A DNA stretch of 64,000 nt from Dermatophagoides farinae (GCF_024713945.1 NC_134686.1:768001-832000), one strand, 5' to 3'. Shown: positions 1 to 14,666, counted from the first letter of the stretch. Made by a program: numbers and translations. The notes: a model not told the origin generated them from the letters alone.

Positions 1-270
1 ATTGCAATCAAATCATACATTTGTCAATGACAACAACAACAACGATGATGATGATGATGATAATGAATATGATGATGAAAATTTTTTTGGAAATGATAAA
101 TCAATTCATTCATTCATCAGTGATGCTAAAAATGATGATCAAAATAAAATTATCATTCATTGGGCAAATCTCTTCGTGTGGTTATTTACAAATTTTTTCA
201 TCATCAATAATTTTATCATTACAGTGGTGATTGGAAAACTAAAAAAAAAAACTTGATCCACTAAAACTGG
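1..270 (+). other. Possible 3' coding piece of a plus-strand gene cut by the window edge
   Basis: A frame open from the window start reads QSNHTFVNDNNNN, a poly-Asp run, DNEYDDENFFGNDKSIHSFI and on to IIIHWANLFV. A possible 45-nt intron (178-222ish, GTGG to TTACAG) would join it to GDWKTKKKNLIH and a stop near 270. Without the intron the frame stops at 254-256. The composition resembles coding exons elsewhere in the window, but there is no domain and the splice is speculative. Confidence 0.2.
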
Positions 271-3200
271 ACCAAATACAAACACAACGACAAAAAAAAA
301 ATACATTGAGCTTCAAATTCAACGAAAAAAAAATTGATGTGATAAACAAACAACAACGACGATAAAATGTAAACAATTTTTTTTTCTTTTCAAAAATTGT
401 TGTAAATTAAAAAATTTGCAAATGTAAATAATAAAATTGATTTTTGAAAAAAATTTTTACAAATGAATTTTCGGTTGAAAGGTAAAACCATAACAGATAC
501 GGTATGAGATTATTTCAAGAATCTAAAGAATAACTAGAGTGAGAGAAAAAATATTTAGCCAATATTTGTGTGTGTGTGTGTGTGTTTATTCTGTTTGTTT
601 GTCGGGTTTTTCTATCTATAAAAGATTCTTGTGTCGAATTAATAGGAAATGAAACATGTCAGCAGCAGCAGCAGCAACAGTATTAATCGTATATATGAGC
701 CATAATGGAATGAAATAAAATACAAGCTTCAATGGTCCGGTAGAAACAAAACAAAAAATAAAATCAAAATCGAATGGAAATAAGTCTTGATGAGAAGAAA
801 AAGAAGAAGAATAAGAACCAGATATAACCAATGGAAAAAAAACATAGTATCCATTATGGAAAAGTAACAACAACAACAACAACAAAAAAGGTTTATCTCA
901 TGTACTATGTTCTCTCTCTTTTTTTTTGGGTAATAAATTAAAATAAATGGTAGCATTATATATACAAAATATAAATGACATATGTGTATGAATTAAATGT
1001 TTGCATTGATTGTTTGTGAATGGACCTTCTTTTTTGTTTTTGTTTTTCCATATATATTACACAAGACGATTTTCTCTAATTATTTAAGCGGCTTATCATC
1101 ATCATCATCATCATTATCATAATCAATCAAAACAAAACGAAAAATTCTACGATCAATTTCAATTCAATACCCGTGTGTTCAATATGAATTATCATTTAGA
1201 TTTGAAAGCAAAACTAATGAAAATGATAATGAATAAATCGATGATGAAAAATACACACACCAGATGTATTCAATATTGACGATTTGAAACAATGAAGAAA
1301 ATTGACGAAAAAAAATTCACAAATTGAGTGAAGAAGTGAAAATTTTTAATAATGAAATTAAAAAAAAAATCGAATCAAATTGATTGAGAAAAAAAAATTA
1401 AGCTATTCTCTGACATCTGGCATTTTAGAATGGTTGTTAGTATATAAATTCATTACACAGAAAGTCAAGAAAAAAAGAAACAAAATTGAACGGACCAAAA
1501 AAAAAATCGAAAAATCCCATGATGATATTCAATAGAAACAAAAAAAAAAACAAAATAATCACTAAAAACAATCAAAGAATGTAATGATGCACAGTGTGTG
1601 TGTGCAAATTTTTTTTTTACCAAGAAAAACCCAGAATTTGACCCAAGAAATATATTATTGGATCGAAGTAGGGGAGCCACATTTAAGAATAATTGTTGGT
1701 TGGTCTTATAACATTATTCTTATATGCAATATGAAATGAAAAACCAAAAAAAAAAGAAAAAAAAAAGAAAACGAAATATCCAAGCAAAATCATATCAACT
1801 GTGAAGTATTAGATAAAGAATTTCATCGAATTTTTTCCTCGCTTTCTCATTTCTTTTTCTTTCTTTTTTTTTCTTTGATTTTCAATACGAAAAAAAGCAA
1901 TGAATCACGAATAAGGGAAAAAAATTCCAAATACGAATATAGAAACATGATGAACAACATTCATGGTATGAAATGAAAAAATTTGTTTGCCCGTGTATGA
2001 AATGAAAAAAAAAATTCATTTTTCATATCATCAACGTTATCATCATCATTATCATTGAGTTAAATCTGAATAGTAATGGTTATGATCACTGTCATCACTC
2101 TCTGCGTGTGTGTGTGTATGTGTATGCACGGAGAAAACCCAATTGGGGATGGCCAATTTCATCATCATCATCATCATATATTAATCATTTTTGATGATGA
2201 GCAAAAAAAAAAAAATGAATTGAATTGATATGAAAGTGAGCATTTTCTGTTTTTTTGTTTTTTTTTTTTTTTTTTTTTTTTGATTGTTAACACAATAAAC
2301 TATAGATATTTTTTTTAGCATTATAGATATAAAAAGATTACAACATCAAAACATATTTTCACTAAAGAAAAAAAAAGATAAAAAAAATAGATTAAAGTCA
2401 ATTGATCTGTGATGTGTGTGTGTGTCTGGATGTTTGGTTGGTCGGCTGGTTGATGGCTAGCATGGTGTGAACGCAACACCCACACCCACACTCACTTACC
2501 GACACATGTTGGAAGTGAAAAATAACAAAAATTAAGATGATATAAATTGAAATAGAAATCCAACACACACACACACACACACCAAAAACCAAGAAGAAAA
2601 TTCTCAAACATAAAAAAAAGATATTGAATCCATGATGGTCACTCACTCACTCAGTCAGCCAGTCAGTCAATCATTCTAAGCACGTAACCTATATATATGC
2701 TTAGGATATATTTATATACAACCAGAACTAGACAAGAGAAACAAACAAAAAAAAAAAAAAAGACAATAAAGAACATCAACACCAAGAAAAGTAAGAGATT
2801 AAAATGGACATGTGGAACCAACTGAATGAATTGAATGGAATTGAATTGAATGATGATGATGATGGACAAGCGTGAATGAATGAAATAGAAAAAAAAGAAG
2901 CTTCTTCTTTGTTACATAATAATGGCTATATGTTGTGATATGATTCTATTGCCTTATTATTATTAAGTGAACCAAAAAAAAAAAAAAAAAAAGAAAGAAT
3001 AATGAACATCTACGTACACTAACGGTGTGTGATATCATCATCATCATCAACATTTTATTTTCTTTTGGGTATTAATCAAATTTCCTGTAAAAAGGATGGA
3101 CATCCAGGCTTTATTTATTTATTTATTTATTACGACAAAACAAAACAAAATCTTGGAAATGAATACGAAAGAAACTTCTTTTTTTATCCACGTTAATTGA

Positions 3201-3686
3201 TTGATGGATCTTATTGTGTATTATTGTATTTGAAAGTTGAAATTCATCAATTTAGGAAATAAAAAACAAACCGAATTGAAATGAGTGAAACAACGAAAAA
3301 AAAAACAGAATCTGACAAACAATATGACAATTTTAAATTATTGCTGCTAAAAATTCTTCATTTTTTTTTGTATTCTGATTTTTGGCCGACTGATGAATAA
3401 ATGAATGTCGACAACAACAACAGCAGAAGAAAAATTTCATTTAAAATTTGAATATTTTTCTGTTTCACACTCTCACGCGGAAGCTTAACTTTTCAACATA
3501 ATAAAAAAAATAATGAAGTTCATCATTCTAGCGCTTGCATTTCAACAACAGACAAGACAAAAAAAAATTCACAAAACTTTAAATGCAAATTAGTTAGTAT
3601 GTGTTTTTATACATAGAGAAAAAGCAAACTACTATATATATCAAACACAAATCTTTATGGATGAAGAATGAATATTTTTTTTTTTG

Positions 3687-3727
3687 TTTTTTTTCGCACA
3701 TCAATTTATTTGATGTGCGAAAAAAAA
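3687..3727. repeat. Perfect hairpin, 18-bp arms and 5-nt loop
   Basis: Arm 3687-3704 (eight T then CGCACATCAA) is the exact reverse complement of 3710-3727, around the loop TTTAT. The 11-bp non-homopolymer core TCGCACATCAA cannot be put down to simple repeats. Function is unknown; it lies in the dunce 3' flank. Confidence 0.9.
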
Positions 3728-6700
3728 ACCGTTCAAAGATTACTAATTTGATTTCATATATATATTCATTAATAACAACGAAGAAAAGAAGCAAAAGAAT
3801 CATAATCATCATCATCATTATTATTATGATAAAAGTCGTGTTATGTGTGCCGATAACGAAAAAAAAAATCATCATCATCTTCATCATCATCATCATCATT
3901 TATTAAGACTTTGTTTTTTTTTCTACCGATACAATGTTGTTACAATATCCAATGTTGATTGCTCATTACTTATGTGTGTGTGTGTGAAATGAAAAAAAAG
4001 TTTCGTATGAAAAATATCCATTTCATCATCATCATCATCATTGAAATTTAATTAATCAAATATACACGCACACACACACACATACAGTGTATATATATCT
4101 TGATGTTAATCTTGTCAGAATAATAAAAAAAAAGAATTTCAAACAAACCAAAAAAAAAAATTCTGGATAAATTTGTTTTTCTTTCTCTGATAGCGATATG
4201 GAATATATCCACTCTGGAAAAAAATGAATGTATGAATGAATGAATGAATAAATAAATATTGACCAATAAATGTAGCCAAAAGCAGAATTTCAATATCAGA
4301 ATCGTAACGGAAGTGAAAAAAAAATGAAGAATGATTGATTGATTCATGTTTGATAAACAACAACAACAGCAGCAGCAGCAGCAACAACAACAACAGATGA
4401 TGAATTTGTTTACCATATAAAAGAAATTGATTAGTACAAGTAGAATTTAAAAGAAAAAAAACTGAATTTTTTTTTCTCCACAGTGGTATGATCATTCATC
4501 AGAAAATGTTTTCATTTGGATATTTTCATTTGAAATAAATAAATAATTATGCTGGAAACGAAAATTTTTTATCTCTTTATGGATTCTGGTGAAAAAATCA
4601 ACAAAACAAACGAACCACTGGATGGATGATAAAGATGATCAATTTTGAAAAAAAAGATGACGGACCAAGGCCAGTGAACATTGAATTATCAGTGGAAATA
4701 ATTTCCATATATGGTCAAACTAAATAATTGGCTAATGGTTTGAATGTGTGGTGATGGTGATTTTTCAAAAAACTCTAAGACAATGAAATGTGTGAATGAT
4801 GGATTACAATTCAAATGTGTGACAGACAAAATAAAAGATGGCTATTATTACGATAAAAAATTTTTTTTTTGTGGTTTCAACTTGGTTATTTTGAATTCTC
4901 GTTCATTGACTCATTCTATTCTTACACACACACACTTGCAGACACTGATACAGTATCCAATTCTGTACAAAAAAAAATGAACAAATTGAATATTCAATTC
5001 TCTTGAAAGCTTTTTTTTTCTAAAAAATTTATCAAGAACAAAAAAAATATGGTTTAGTAAACACGGAGAAAAAAAAGGCGTCAGACAATAACAACAAAAA
5101 CCAGCAATAAAAAAAAATCAGAAATTAAATTAATCAAAATTGGTTACGACTATCCAAACAGGGCTCAAAAACAAATCGAAACACAGAAAAAAAAACTTTC
5201 AAATCTCATCATCGTTAACAATAGAACCAGTCGATTGTATGAGTGTGAATGACATTTGTGCATAAATCATTCCAAATGGATCAAAATCAAAGATTTCAAA
5301 AAAAAAAGAAAAAATAAAATCAAAAGAAAGGCGAAACTTTTTCCAATGTCTCTAGGGTCAAATCTGATAACTGACTGACTGACTGGCTGACGATTGAATT
5401 CAAATCCAGCAAAAAAAAAAGTTCATTGTGATTGTTAAAAAAAAAAATTTTTTCACAAAAACGAAAAACAAAACGTCAAATGAAATAATGATACAGTGTT
5501 TAAATTATTTATATTCTACGCTCAAAATTGGCTAAATTCCGGATAGAATTTTTGTCACTGAGATGCTGAAATTGAATCAAAAGTTTTTACACACAAACAC
5601 GTACCAAACAAAAAAAATGTAAACAATCTGATGAATTGAAAATTAATTTAAATTTTCAATTTCCGAAAAAAAACAATACAAAAAACTTTATCATCAGTTT
5701 TTTTTCCGCCGGTAATTTCAAAAAAAAAAAAAAAAAAACAAAACAAAACAATACCGACGGTTTTACAAATGGTTCGAACATGAATTTGATTGGCATTTCA
5801 TATTCAAAAACTTGGATAAAACATTATGACATGAATGGACCACCGAATCATCATCATCATCGTCATTTTTTTTGTTTGATTGAAATTCCTACGTTTAAAA
5901 AATATTTTTCCGTTAAATTAATGAAATGAAACCACAGGAACAACAGCAACAACAACAAAAAAACGGTTTGATTATTCTGATCATGAATATTTTGTAATTC
6001 TGTGAAATATTCTGTGTAAACTTTGTTTTTATTATATCAGAACAGGAATACAATAAAATCACACACACACACGATATTGATGATGACCATGACAAGAATC
6101 TGGCCACCAAAATAGATTGATTGGTGTATTATTACTCATGAATGATAAACGAAATCGAAAATCGAAAAATTAGAACAATGAAACAAATCAAATGTACCTA
6201 AAAACTAAACTAGCAAACTAGACAACAAAAAAAAACGAAAGAACAATAAAAAATACATGTTTGTCAAAAGAAAATGAAGAAAACCCACACACACACACAC
6301 ACACACTGTGTGATCAACAAAAACGGAACTAAAATCCAAAAAAAAACGACTAGTATTGGAGTAAAAATCAAAAATACTGAAATATATCCATATATATAGT
6401 GGTGGTGTTGTGTTAATTCTCATGTGGATTTATTTTCACTCATTCATTCATTCATTTTATCTCACAATGTTTTTTTAGTTGTGTCTTTCTGTTTAGTATC
6501 TATCTAGTCTAGTAGTAGTTTATTATTGTTGTTGTTAGTTAGTTAGTTTGATGTGTGTGTGTGTATGATGTTTTGTTCATCTTCTGGAAATATAAATAAA
6601 TTCTATTGTTATGAGAATGAGAATAAAATGCGAATTTATTCCAATGAAAAAAAAAATACTAATAAGTAGGTTTTTTGTTGTTGTTGTTGGATTTGATGTG

Positions 6701-9700
6701 CTAGCCAGAAATAAAAGCAAAAAACAACAACAACAACAACAACAATGACGACGACGACGACGACAATTAATAACAATTATAATTAGCCTAGTAATCTTGA
6801 ATGTGTGTGTGTGTGTCGGTGTGTATGTTTTTTGAATGAAAATGAGACAAAAGAAGATGAAAAAAAATCGGTTATAAAGACACACACATACACATAAGGG
6901 ATAATGGACAATTTCTATATAAACATGTCCACCGGAAATGACAATGTTTTTTTGGCCATAAACATGATAATTGTTTTTTTTGGGTTTGTTTGTTATTGTG
7001 TGTTTGTGGGGATTTTTTTTTTTTTTTTGGTGTAAAAATAAAACTGTTTTCCAGTTGTTTCAAGTTCACATATACATAAATGAATGCAAAAAAAAGGTGA
7101 AAAATTTAATTTCAAATTCTAGAACGAATCGAAAAAAATGACTGAATAAGAATAAGTGGTTCTCGAATATGTTTTTCATTTCTTATGTTCATATGCAAAA
7201 CAACAGGAATAATGATATTTTGTTTTTGTTTTTGTTTTTATTTTTCATTTCAAATGGCTCCTCATTTTTTTAAATTTTAAAATGCAAAAAATGAAACAAC
7301 AACAACAAACCAGTGAATGCAAAATTCCACCATCCTCAAGCAAATTCCCTATAGGCAATAAGAAATGAATAAGAATTTTCCAATGAATTTTTTTCTTCAA
7401 GAATTCAAAATACAATATTCTATTCTTTCAAACAATGATGATGATGATGATGGATAATTCATTCAAAAAAATGATAATATTGAATTTGATGATTTTTTCT
7501 AGCTAGTTATAATATAATATATAATAAAACTTATTAAACAAAAAAAAAAATGAAAATTTTCCACATCAATATACATAGTATACGAATGGGAGAAAAAAAA
7601 ATTTGTTTTGAAAGTTTGATTTTTAGGCAAACAAAATGGAAAAAATATTGATTCAATGATGATGATCTGGTGATCGATGGGGTTAACAGAATCAAAACGT
7701 CGATTTTTTTTTGTAGTCATTCATGGGAAGAAAAAATTCTAAATACAGGAATAATATGAAATAACGGAAACAACGGAATTCAAACATGTAAATGGCCATT
7801 TTTGAAATTGAAATTGGCTGATGAATCGTATTTATGAATTCTATCTAAATGCTCATTATGAATTTGTTTATTTCTTTGCTCATTTTTTTTTCTTATTCTC
7901 TTGTTATTATTATTATGATTCATTCGGCTTAAAGAAACAGAGAAGGGGCAAGAAAATTTGCATTGTTGGCAATATTTATCATCATGGAACAAAAAATGGC
8001 AATAATAAAATCCCAACAAAGAAAAATAAGCAAAAAAAAACATCATCATCGTGATCATATACGAACAACAACAACAACAACAACAACAACGGCAATGAAT
8101 TTAAGAATCTATATATGGGAAATAATGATGATTGTCTATTGTTGTTGTTGTTGTTGTTGTTGTCGTTCAAATCGAATTTTTGCATTTTTTTGCTTGATTC
8201 GATTGGTTTTTTTTATCGAATTGATTATTGTATATACAAGAATGGAAATCAACAACAACAACAAAAACAGCGACAATTCCCATTCTCGATTTTTTGGTTA
8301 TTATATATGGTAATTTATATATATATAGAGAGAGAGAGAGAGAATCGTTGACAATTCAATGGGGGGAACAAAAAAAAACTTTGACAAATGAATAAGAATT
8401 TTGTTTATTATTATGATTATGATTATTATTTGGATTTATTCAAGTCAAAATCAATCCTGTCTTTATTGATTGATTTAAAAAAAATGTTCCCATTTTTATG
8501 TATGTGTTTGGAGCGGAAAAATCTGAAATTCATGTTTTTTCTTCATGTATAAACTAGATTTTATTCATTTTTTTTTTAAAAAAACAGCGTGAGAGAGAAA
8601 GAATAAAATTCTGTAAATTTCATGAATATTCTGGCTATGAACAAACAACAAAACACAAACCATATAAATACACATAAACAACTTTCTTGACACATTCATG
8701 CAAAATATTTATGTAGGTCGCGTATAGCAACAAACAATGATGATGTTTCTTCTTTCTTTTTTTTTTTGGTTGAATGAATGAAATGAGAAAGTGAAAAAAA
8801 AAACTAAAATTCAACATTTTTTTTTCACACAATTCAAACATTGATCTACGAACGAAAAGAAAAGAAAATGAAATGAAAATGAAAAAAAAACAACCAGAAT
8901 GATAACAAACAAACAAACAAACAAACAAAACAGGAAACAATAATTGAACATTTAGTGTGTGAAAAAAAAGAAAGAAATGGTGGAACCAAATGCGAACAAT
9001 GAAAAACCAAACCACTTTAGATTCATTTCATTTCATTTTATTCATTCATATTTTTCATTCTTTTTTCCTTTTTTGTTCATTCATTTCGTAACTTTTCATT
9101 TTTTTTACTTCTTTTTCTTCAGAATATTCTTGGATTATTGCTTTGTGTATGGATGTGTGATCATCATCATCATCATCATCAAACGATTGGTACACAAATT
9201 CTTAATGGTCTGATGATGATGATGATGATGATGATCGTCATTGTATTCAACCATTTCAAGAGTATGAATATTTTTATATATACATAAACAACATTTACAT
9301 GGTTGAAAGTAAAAGACATACAGATTATAATGATGATGATGATGATGATGATAATGAAAATTTTTTTCGTTTTTAGTTTATCAAAATGGATGAAAAAATA
9401 GATGTTTAGAAATCAAAACTTGATTATGATGATGACAAAGTGATGATGATGATGATGATGGAGAGAATTACAATGATTACATCATATATATAGATTGACT
9501 AAATAAATCGATCAAGATTTTGAAATGGTAAAAAAAATGGCTACATTTGGCTAAACAAAAATAAATGAGTCTTTCAGCTCTGATGATGACTGTTGTGATT
9601 GGGTAATACAATTCTGATATAATTGTCGAAATTGAATTGAAAATGGAATTATCTGAGCCAAAAAAAAAGAGAAAAAAATCTGGTTTCTTTTCCCTGGTCA

Positions 9701-10828
9701 TTGAAAATGAAAATAGAAAAATCATAAAATTAAGTGTGCGGGAGAGAGAGAGAAGAGAACTTGAAGGTCAAAAAGAAAATAAACAAACAACGAGAATGGC
9801 AATGAAGTTGTCGATTATTTTATTTTTGACAAACTAAATTCAAGAATCAGAATGATAATGATAATGTCATTTGTTGTTTGTTGTTTATGTGTAACGAACG
9901 AAAAAAAAAAACAATAATGACTTTTTATAGATTCCATCGTTCAAAACCATTCTGATGATTCTGATTCTGATGATGAGAAGAATAATGGTGTTCAAGAATG
10001 AATGAGTGTGTGTGTGTGTGTGGGCTAGAACTTTGAAATGGTAAAAAACATAAAAAAAAGATTCTTGAATTTGAAAAAAATTTGAAAAAGAAAGAAAGAA
10101 ACAAAAACGAAAAAAACAAAATTCTTACACCTTATTAACTTTTGACTGTGACTAAACCGGGAACTATTATAATGACTTTTCGTAATTAACGACAAGAATC
10201 ATTTTCATTTTTTTTCTGTTGAAGCAGAAGAAAAAAAAATTTCATCATCATCATAATTATGCAAAATGAAAAAAAAAAATAAAGTTTCAGAATCCACACA
10301 CACACACACATACACACAATGAACAAACATGCCGTGAAATGGAATGTTGATTTGCTTTATACTTGAAAAAGGGGTTAGGGGTTTTCTTATTTTCTTCTCA
10401 TGTACCACCAACGCCACCACCACCACCACCACTACCAATGCCACTGCCATGTGAGAAACGAAAAAAAAAACATCATCATTATCTTGATCATTGGGTTGTG
10501 TGATCACGATCATCATCATCACATTATAAGATTTTTTTTTTTGAACGAATCCAGTAAAGAGAAAATTAGTGAAGAAAAAAAGTTAACGAGAATTTTTCCA
10601 TTTCTTTGTATACCCAAAATGGAATTGAGCCCCCAACCAAAGAGAAAAAAAAATAACCATCTAGCCGTCGTCTGAATGTATTCTCATATATGCAATGATG
10701 ATTTTCAAGATATATAAAATAAAAAAAAAAAATTCGAGAATGAAAAAAAAAGTTAAATAACACAAAATGAAATGTTGCTCATGATGATGGTTATACAAAC
10801 ATTCATATATAGCGTAATAATCGTGAAT

Positions 10829-10861
<33 letters not shown>

Positions 10862-11751
10862 TAATATAATTAAATTAGTTCTTAATTTTTTTTTTTACTT
10901 TGAAAGCAATCAAGCAATCATCATTGAAAATGATTTTTGGTAAGTAACAAAAATGATTTTTTTTTTTTGAAATGATGATGATGATGATGATGATGTGGAT
11001 GATAATGATCAGTTTGTAGTAACAGCCAACAAAATTATGATTATACATTCACACAGACACAAACACACATTTTTTTTGCACCATTCATAGAGTCTATACA
11101 CTTGTCACGTTGTCTATGAACGTAGTCTAGTTTTAATTCTTTTTTATTTATAATTGTGAAAAATTAGTTTTTTTCATTATAATTTACTTATACTTACTTT
11201 GTTTTGTTTATCTGTTTCGGTCCATTTAATTGTGAATAAATTGCATCACATTTACATTATTATTGTCTTTATTATCATTTCTTAATAATTGAACCAAAGA
11301 CGAATTCTTTACCAATTCTAGTAATGACGTGAAAAATCGATACAAAATACAACTACGAAAAGAAAAAAAAAACAAAATTGATCATGAATGATGTGAATGG
11401 AATGAATCAAAGAAAAAAAAATAGCTGATTCGAATTGGAATCAAGATCAAAAATAGATAGATAGAGAGAAAGGGAGAGAGACAAACAAACAAACATATAA
11501 TGAATGATTGAATGAATCAACAAAAATCGAAGAAATGAAACATTTTTTTTCTCTCTCAGACACACACACACACACACACACACGCATAGACAATGTACTA
11601 GAATGAAAAAAAGGAAAATTATTGACAATCGGCAATTAATAAATTAGTGGACAAACAAAGAATTAGCAACAGAAAAAAAAACAGAATGCGAAATACGACT
11701 AACGAGAGAAACAGAATTCTCAGTTCTTTATAAATTGATTGACAAATGAAC

Positions 11752-11788
<37 letters not shown>

Positions 11789-12010
11789 AGAGAGAAAAAA
11801 ATGCCACCAACAAATAACCAGCCAACCAAGATGAATTAAAAAAAGATGTGTGAAGAATTTTTTTTTGTCTCCACTGCTGCTTGTGGACAAACACAAACAG
11901 AGAATGAAACAAGTGCAAAAAAAACCAATTCAAAGTCTTTTTCTACTTTTTTTTTATTTCGAAATTTGGAAACGAAAATGAATTTCACAAGTGTCAAATG
12001 ATATGTGTCT

Positions 12011-12041
<31 letters not shown>

Positions 12042-12849
12042 AACAGTGTAATCTAATGGACATAAAGCGAGAAATGATAATAATAAAAAAAAAGACAATT
12101 TAGGTTCGATTATTTTTTATTTATTTTCTTCGGTCAATGGATATATAGTTTTTTTTTCTCATTCTTTTTTTTTCTACGTTTTTCTGCTCACTATAGACCA
12201 TGAATGATATTCAATTAGTATGTAAGGAGAATGGAAAAATGCGACAACATAGTTAAATGGACAGAAAATGGACACAAAACAAAATGAAAAGAAATGGGAA
12301 AAAAAATGCATCGTCATTAGAAACAAATGATGTGAATCAAACAAAACTAAAAAAAAAAAAAAAATAAAACCATACGATTGGTTGCATAAGCACAAACGAA
12401 TCAAAAATTTTTTTTCCAGTTGTTGTCGTTGTCGTTGTCGTTGTTGTTGTTGTTGTTGTTTATTTCATGTCCATCGGAATCAAAATAAAAAAAATTTTCG
12501 TTTTTTTTTCGTTGTTGTTTCATTCAATATATAAGTTTAGTGATTGATGATGATTTTTGTTTTTTTTTGTTTTTTGCTTATGATTAAAATGGTCATAATA
12601 ATCATGATGATGTTGGTGGCGCCATACATAATTCAATTATTGTCGATACGGTAACGACATCTGGTGATATGAAATCAAAATGAAAATAAAAAACAAAATA
12701 AATGTTGGCTTCACTACATTTATTCATCAACAGAATCGGAATCAGAATCAGGATCAGAATGAAATTGAAATTTTCTTTTTTTTTAATTGAATTTAATCAG
12801 AATTTCTCCATTTTATCTTCGTTTTTTTTGGTTGTCAATGGAAAAATTT

Positions 12850-12862
12850 TTTATTATTTATT
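12850..12862 (-). promoter_or_regulatory. Candidate polyadenylation signals for dunce
   Basis: Two AATAAA hexamers on the minus strand (12857-12862 and 12850-12855) are the first I see after the stop, about 590 nt into the 3' flank. In AT-rich DNA this hexamer is common, so the call rests on position only. Confidence 0.3.
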
Positions 12863-13447
12863 TATCTCACAACAGAAAAAAAATCGGAATAATAATAAAA
12901 ACAATAAAATCCACAAATCGATGATCGATGATCGATGATGATAAAACATTCACAATTCAAATAGTAAGTGTGACATATGTAAGCGAAATGATGAACAATT
13001 TATATAGATGTATAGAGAGAGACAGAGAGAGAGAGAGAGAAGGAAAGAGAATATATCACCATGAAAATTAACAAAATAATGATCAATAATCAATAATAAT
13101 AATAATAATAAAAACAGCAACAATTTAACAAATTCCGGTTTGTTTTTTTTTCATCTTAATTATCAGAATCAGAATAATTTTTTAATTTATAAAAAGTTTT
13201 TTTTTATCAGTTACAGAGACATAGTGTGTGTGTGTGAGTGAGTGAGTGAGTGAAAGAATCTTGTGTTCATAGAAATGTCAATTCTGCAGTTGATTGTTTG
13301 TTTTTTCTTTTCTTTCAAATGAAATAACACTGATGGTGATAATGAAAAGAAAAGAAAAATAAATGCAGCCCCAGGTAAATGTTTGTTTGGATGGTTGAAA
13401 AAGAGTGTTGAAAATTGTTATTTCAAAATCGATCCATATTTAATCAA

Positions 13448-13749
13448 TTAATCATCACCATGTTTACCACAATTATCATCATCATGATCATGACCATGAT
13501 CATGATGATTATTATTATCATCTTCATCTTCTGGTTCTTCAATTGTGACTTGAAATTTTATTTTTTCAGCAACAGCAGCCAATGATGATCGTCGACTATT
13601 ATGTTCATTACTATTATCATTTTCTTTTTCATTTGTTGGACTTGCTGGTATCATATTTTGATACCAATCACGATTCTCTTCCAATGTATCCAATATATCC
13701 TGTGCATCTGGATGTACAAGATCTGCCCATGTTTCCCATAATGGATGAA
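13448..13749 (-). CDS. dnc: dunce/PDE4 last coding exon: end of the catalytic domain and C-terminus
   Basis: After completing the split Val codon, it encodes [20 protein letters not shown] and [20 protein letters not shown], the highly conserved end of the PDE4 catalytic domain. The C-terminal region carries [12 protein letters not shown], a possible PKA-type site, then [16 protein letters not shown], equivalent to the KFQ-x-TLEEE motif in other PDE4 C-termini. It ends in a His/Asp-rich tail and GKHGDD before a TAA stop at 13448-13450. PASP sits where vertebrate forms have the Pro-Ser-Pro ERK site. The exon is 302 nt and the acceptor is TATAG. Confidence 0.96.
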
Positions 13750-13827
13750 CTATACAACCAAAAAAAAAGAAGAAAAATGAAAATTCAACTGAAATAACAA
13801 AAAAAAAATCAAATGTGGATCACATAC

Positions 13828-14410
13828 CAATATAATCGATAAAACCGACTTGTGATTTTTCAATAGTTGCATTATTACGATCACACATTGGTGAAATTTC
13901 TAGGCCCATTGAATGTTCTTTATCGCCTTGTTGAAAAAATTCTTCCATCAATAATGAACACCATTTTTGGTATAGTTCCAATTTTTTGGTTGGATTAGAT
14001 AAATCGGCACAATGTAACATATTTTGTAAAACTTGTATACGTTCAGTATAATTGTCTAAAAATAATACACCAGAACCGGCCACTTTTTTTGTTTCCACCA
14101 TTGTTTTCAAATCGGCCAATAGACTCATATGTTTGCTCATATCGGTGGCCAATACCATGTCTATTGTCATTCTACGTAATGTTTGACGCTGTTTTTTGCT
14201 TAAATTTATAAAAATGTCACAATCAGGATCTTGTAGCACTTTAAATGCAACGGCCAATGAATGTGCTTCCAATACAGATTCATCATTATACATTAATGCT
14301 AATTCAGAGCTTGAATTGATTAAAAATTGATTAGTAACACCAGGATGATCAACATCGTGTATGGCAGCGGCAAATAATGCCGTTAATATTTCAAGATCAG
14401 TAAATACAGA
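13828..14410 (-). CDS. dnc: dunce/PDE4 shared exon: main part of the catalytic domain
   Basis: It encodes 194 full codons (residues 455-648) plus the first base of a Val codon. It contains [20 protein letters not shown] followed by DHPG, with metal ligands His472 and Asp473. LHCADLSNP supplies the third acidic ligand, Asp590. EEFFQQGD follows, and then SQVGFIDYI with Gln641, the invariant glutamine that clamps the purine ring. All residues needed for zinc/magnesium binding and cAMP recognition are present, so the enzyme should be active. [20 protein letters not shown] also matches PDE4 closely. The donor is GTATGTG; a 78-bp intron follows. Confidence 0.97.
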
Positions 14411-14501
14411 CTAAATGAGATGTGATAAAATAAAATAAAATAAATATTTTTTTGTTTTCAATAATGAAAAATCATCAAAAATATGTAAAAAAAACACATA
14501 C

Positions 14502-14666
14502 ATCAAGTGCTGGTGATAATAATAACACATGTACAGATTGAGCAACATCAGCTGCATGTATGCTATTATGATATGGTACATCAATATGATAATGATCTTC
14601 CAATGTTAACATTAAACGAATGAAAGTTTGTGATGGTATTTGGAACGTTTTCATTAAATCACGTGA
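14502..14666 (-). CDS. dnc: dunce/PDE4 shared exon: catalytic core with the general-acid His
   Basis: It encodes exactly 55 codons (residues 400-454) in phase 0 at both ends. It reads [15 protein letters not shown], then [20 protein letters not shown] and [16 protein letters not shown]. His432 of YHNSIH corresponds to the general acid and His436 to the first metal-binding His of the PDE superfamily. The family usually reads ERDLLKTF at the start; here a Ser comes first. The acceptor is GACAG and the donor GTATGT; the flanking introns are 84 and 91 bp. Confidence 0.96.

Larger units (their letters stand above)
1..12849. other. 3' flank of dunce and probable intergenic DNA, no defensible gene
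   Basis: This stretch is AT-rich and dense in poly-A/T, CA/TG and ATC/GAT repeats. The many short ORFs encode His, Ile, Asn, Cys or Val runs that follow the microsatellites, so I do not call them. Two items stand out: a weak exon-like piece at the left edge (1-270) and a perfect 18-bp-arm hairpin at 3687-3727. A strong GTAAGTG donor sequence on the minus strand near 2495 follows a short ORF but has no supporting partner. Confidence 0.6.

Noticed and set aside
2398-2646. Minus-strand ORF ending at a strong GTAAGTG sequence near 2495
   Set aside because: Hydrophobic Ile/Phe/Val and Cys/Val runs come from CA repeats, and the donor phase is 0, so it is not a dunce first exon.
4744-4980. A 78-codon plus-strand ORF with several Cys residues (MKCVNDGLQFKCVTDK)
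   Set aside because: No recognised domain, no partner exon and it runs into CA repeats; treated as chance.
5636-6120. Plus-strand frames reading NGSNMNLIGISYSKTWIKHY, and EYNKITHTHDIDDDHDKN before a stop
   Set aside because: They look protein-like, but I could not link them with consistent splice phase or any known family.
9110-9290. Plus-strand frame after TTCTTCAG with His and Met runs
   Set aside because: The runs are the two readings of ATC/GAT microsatellites.
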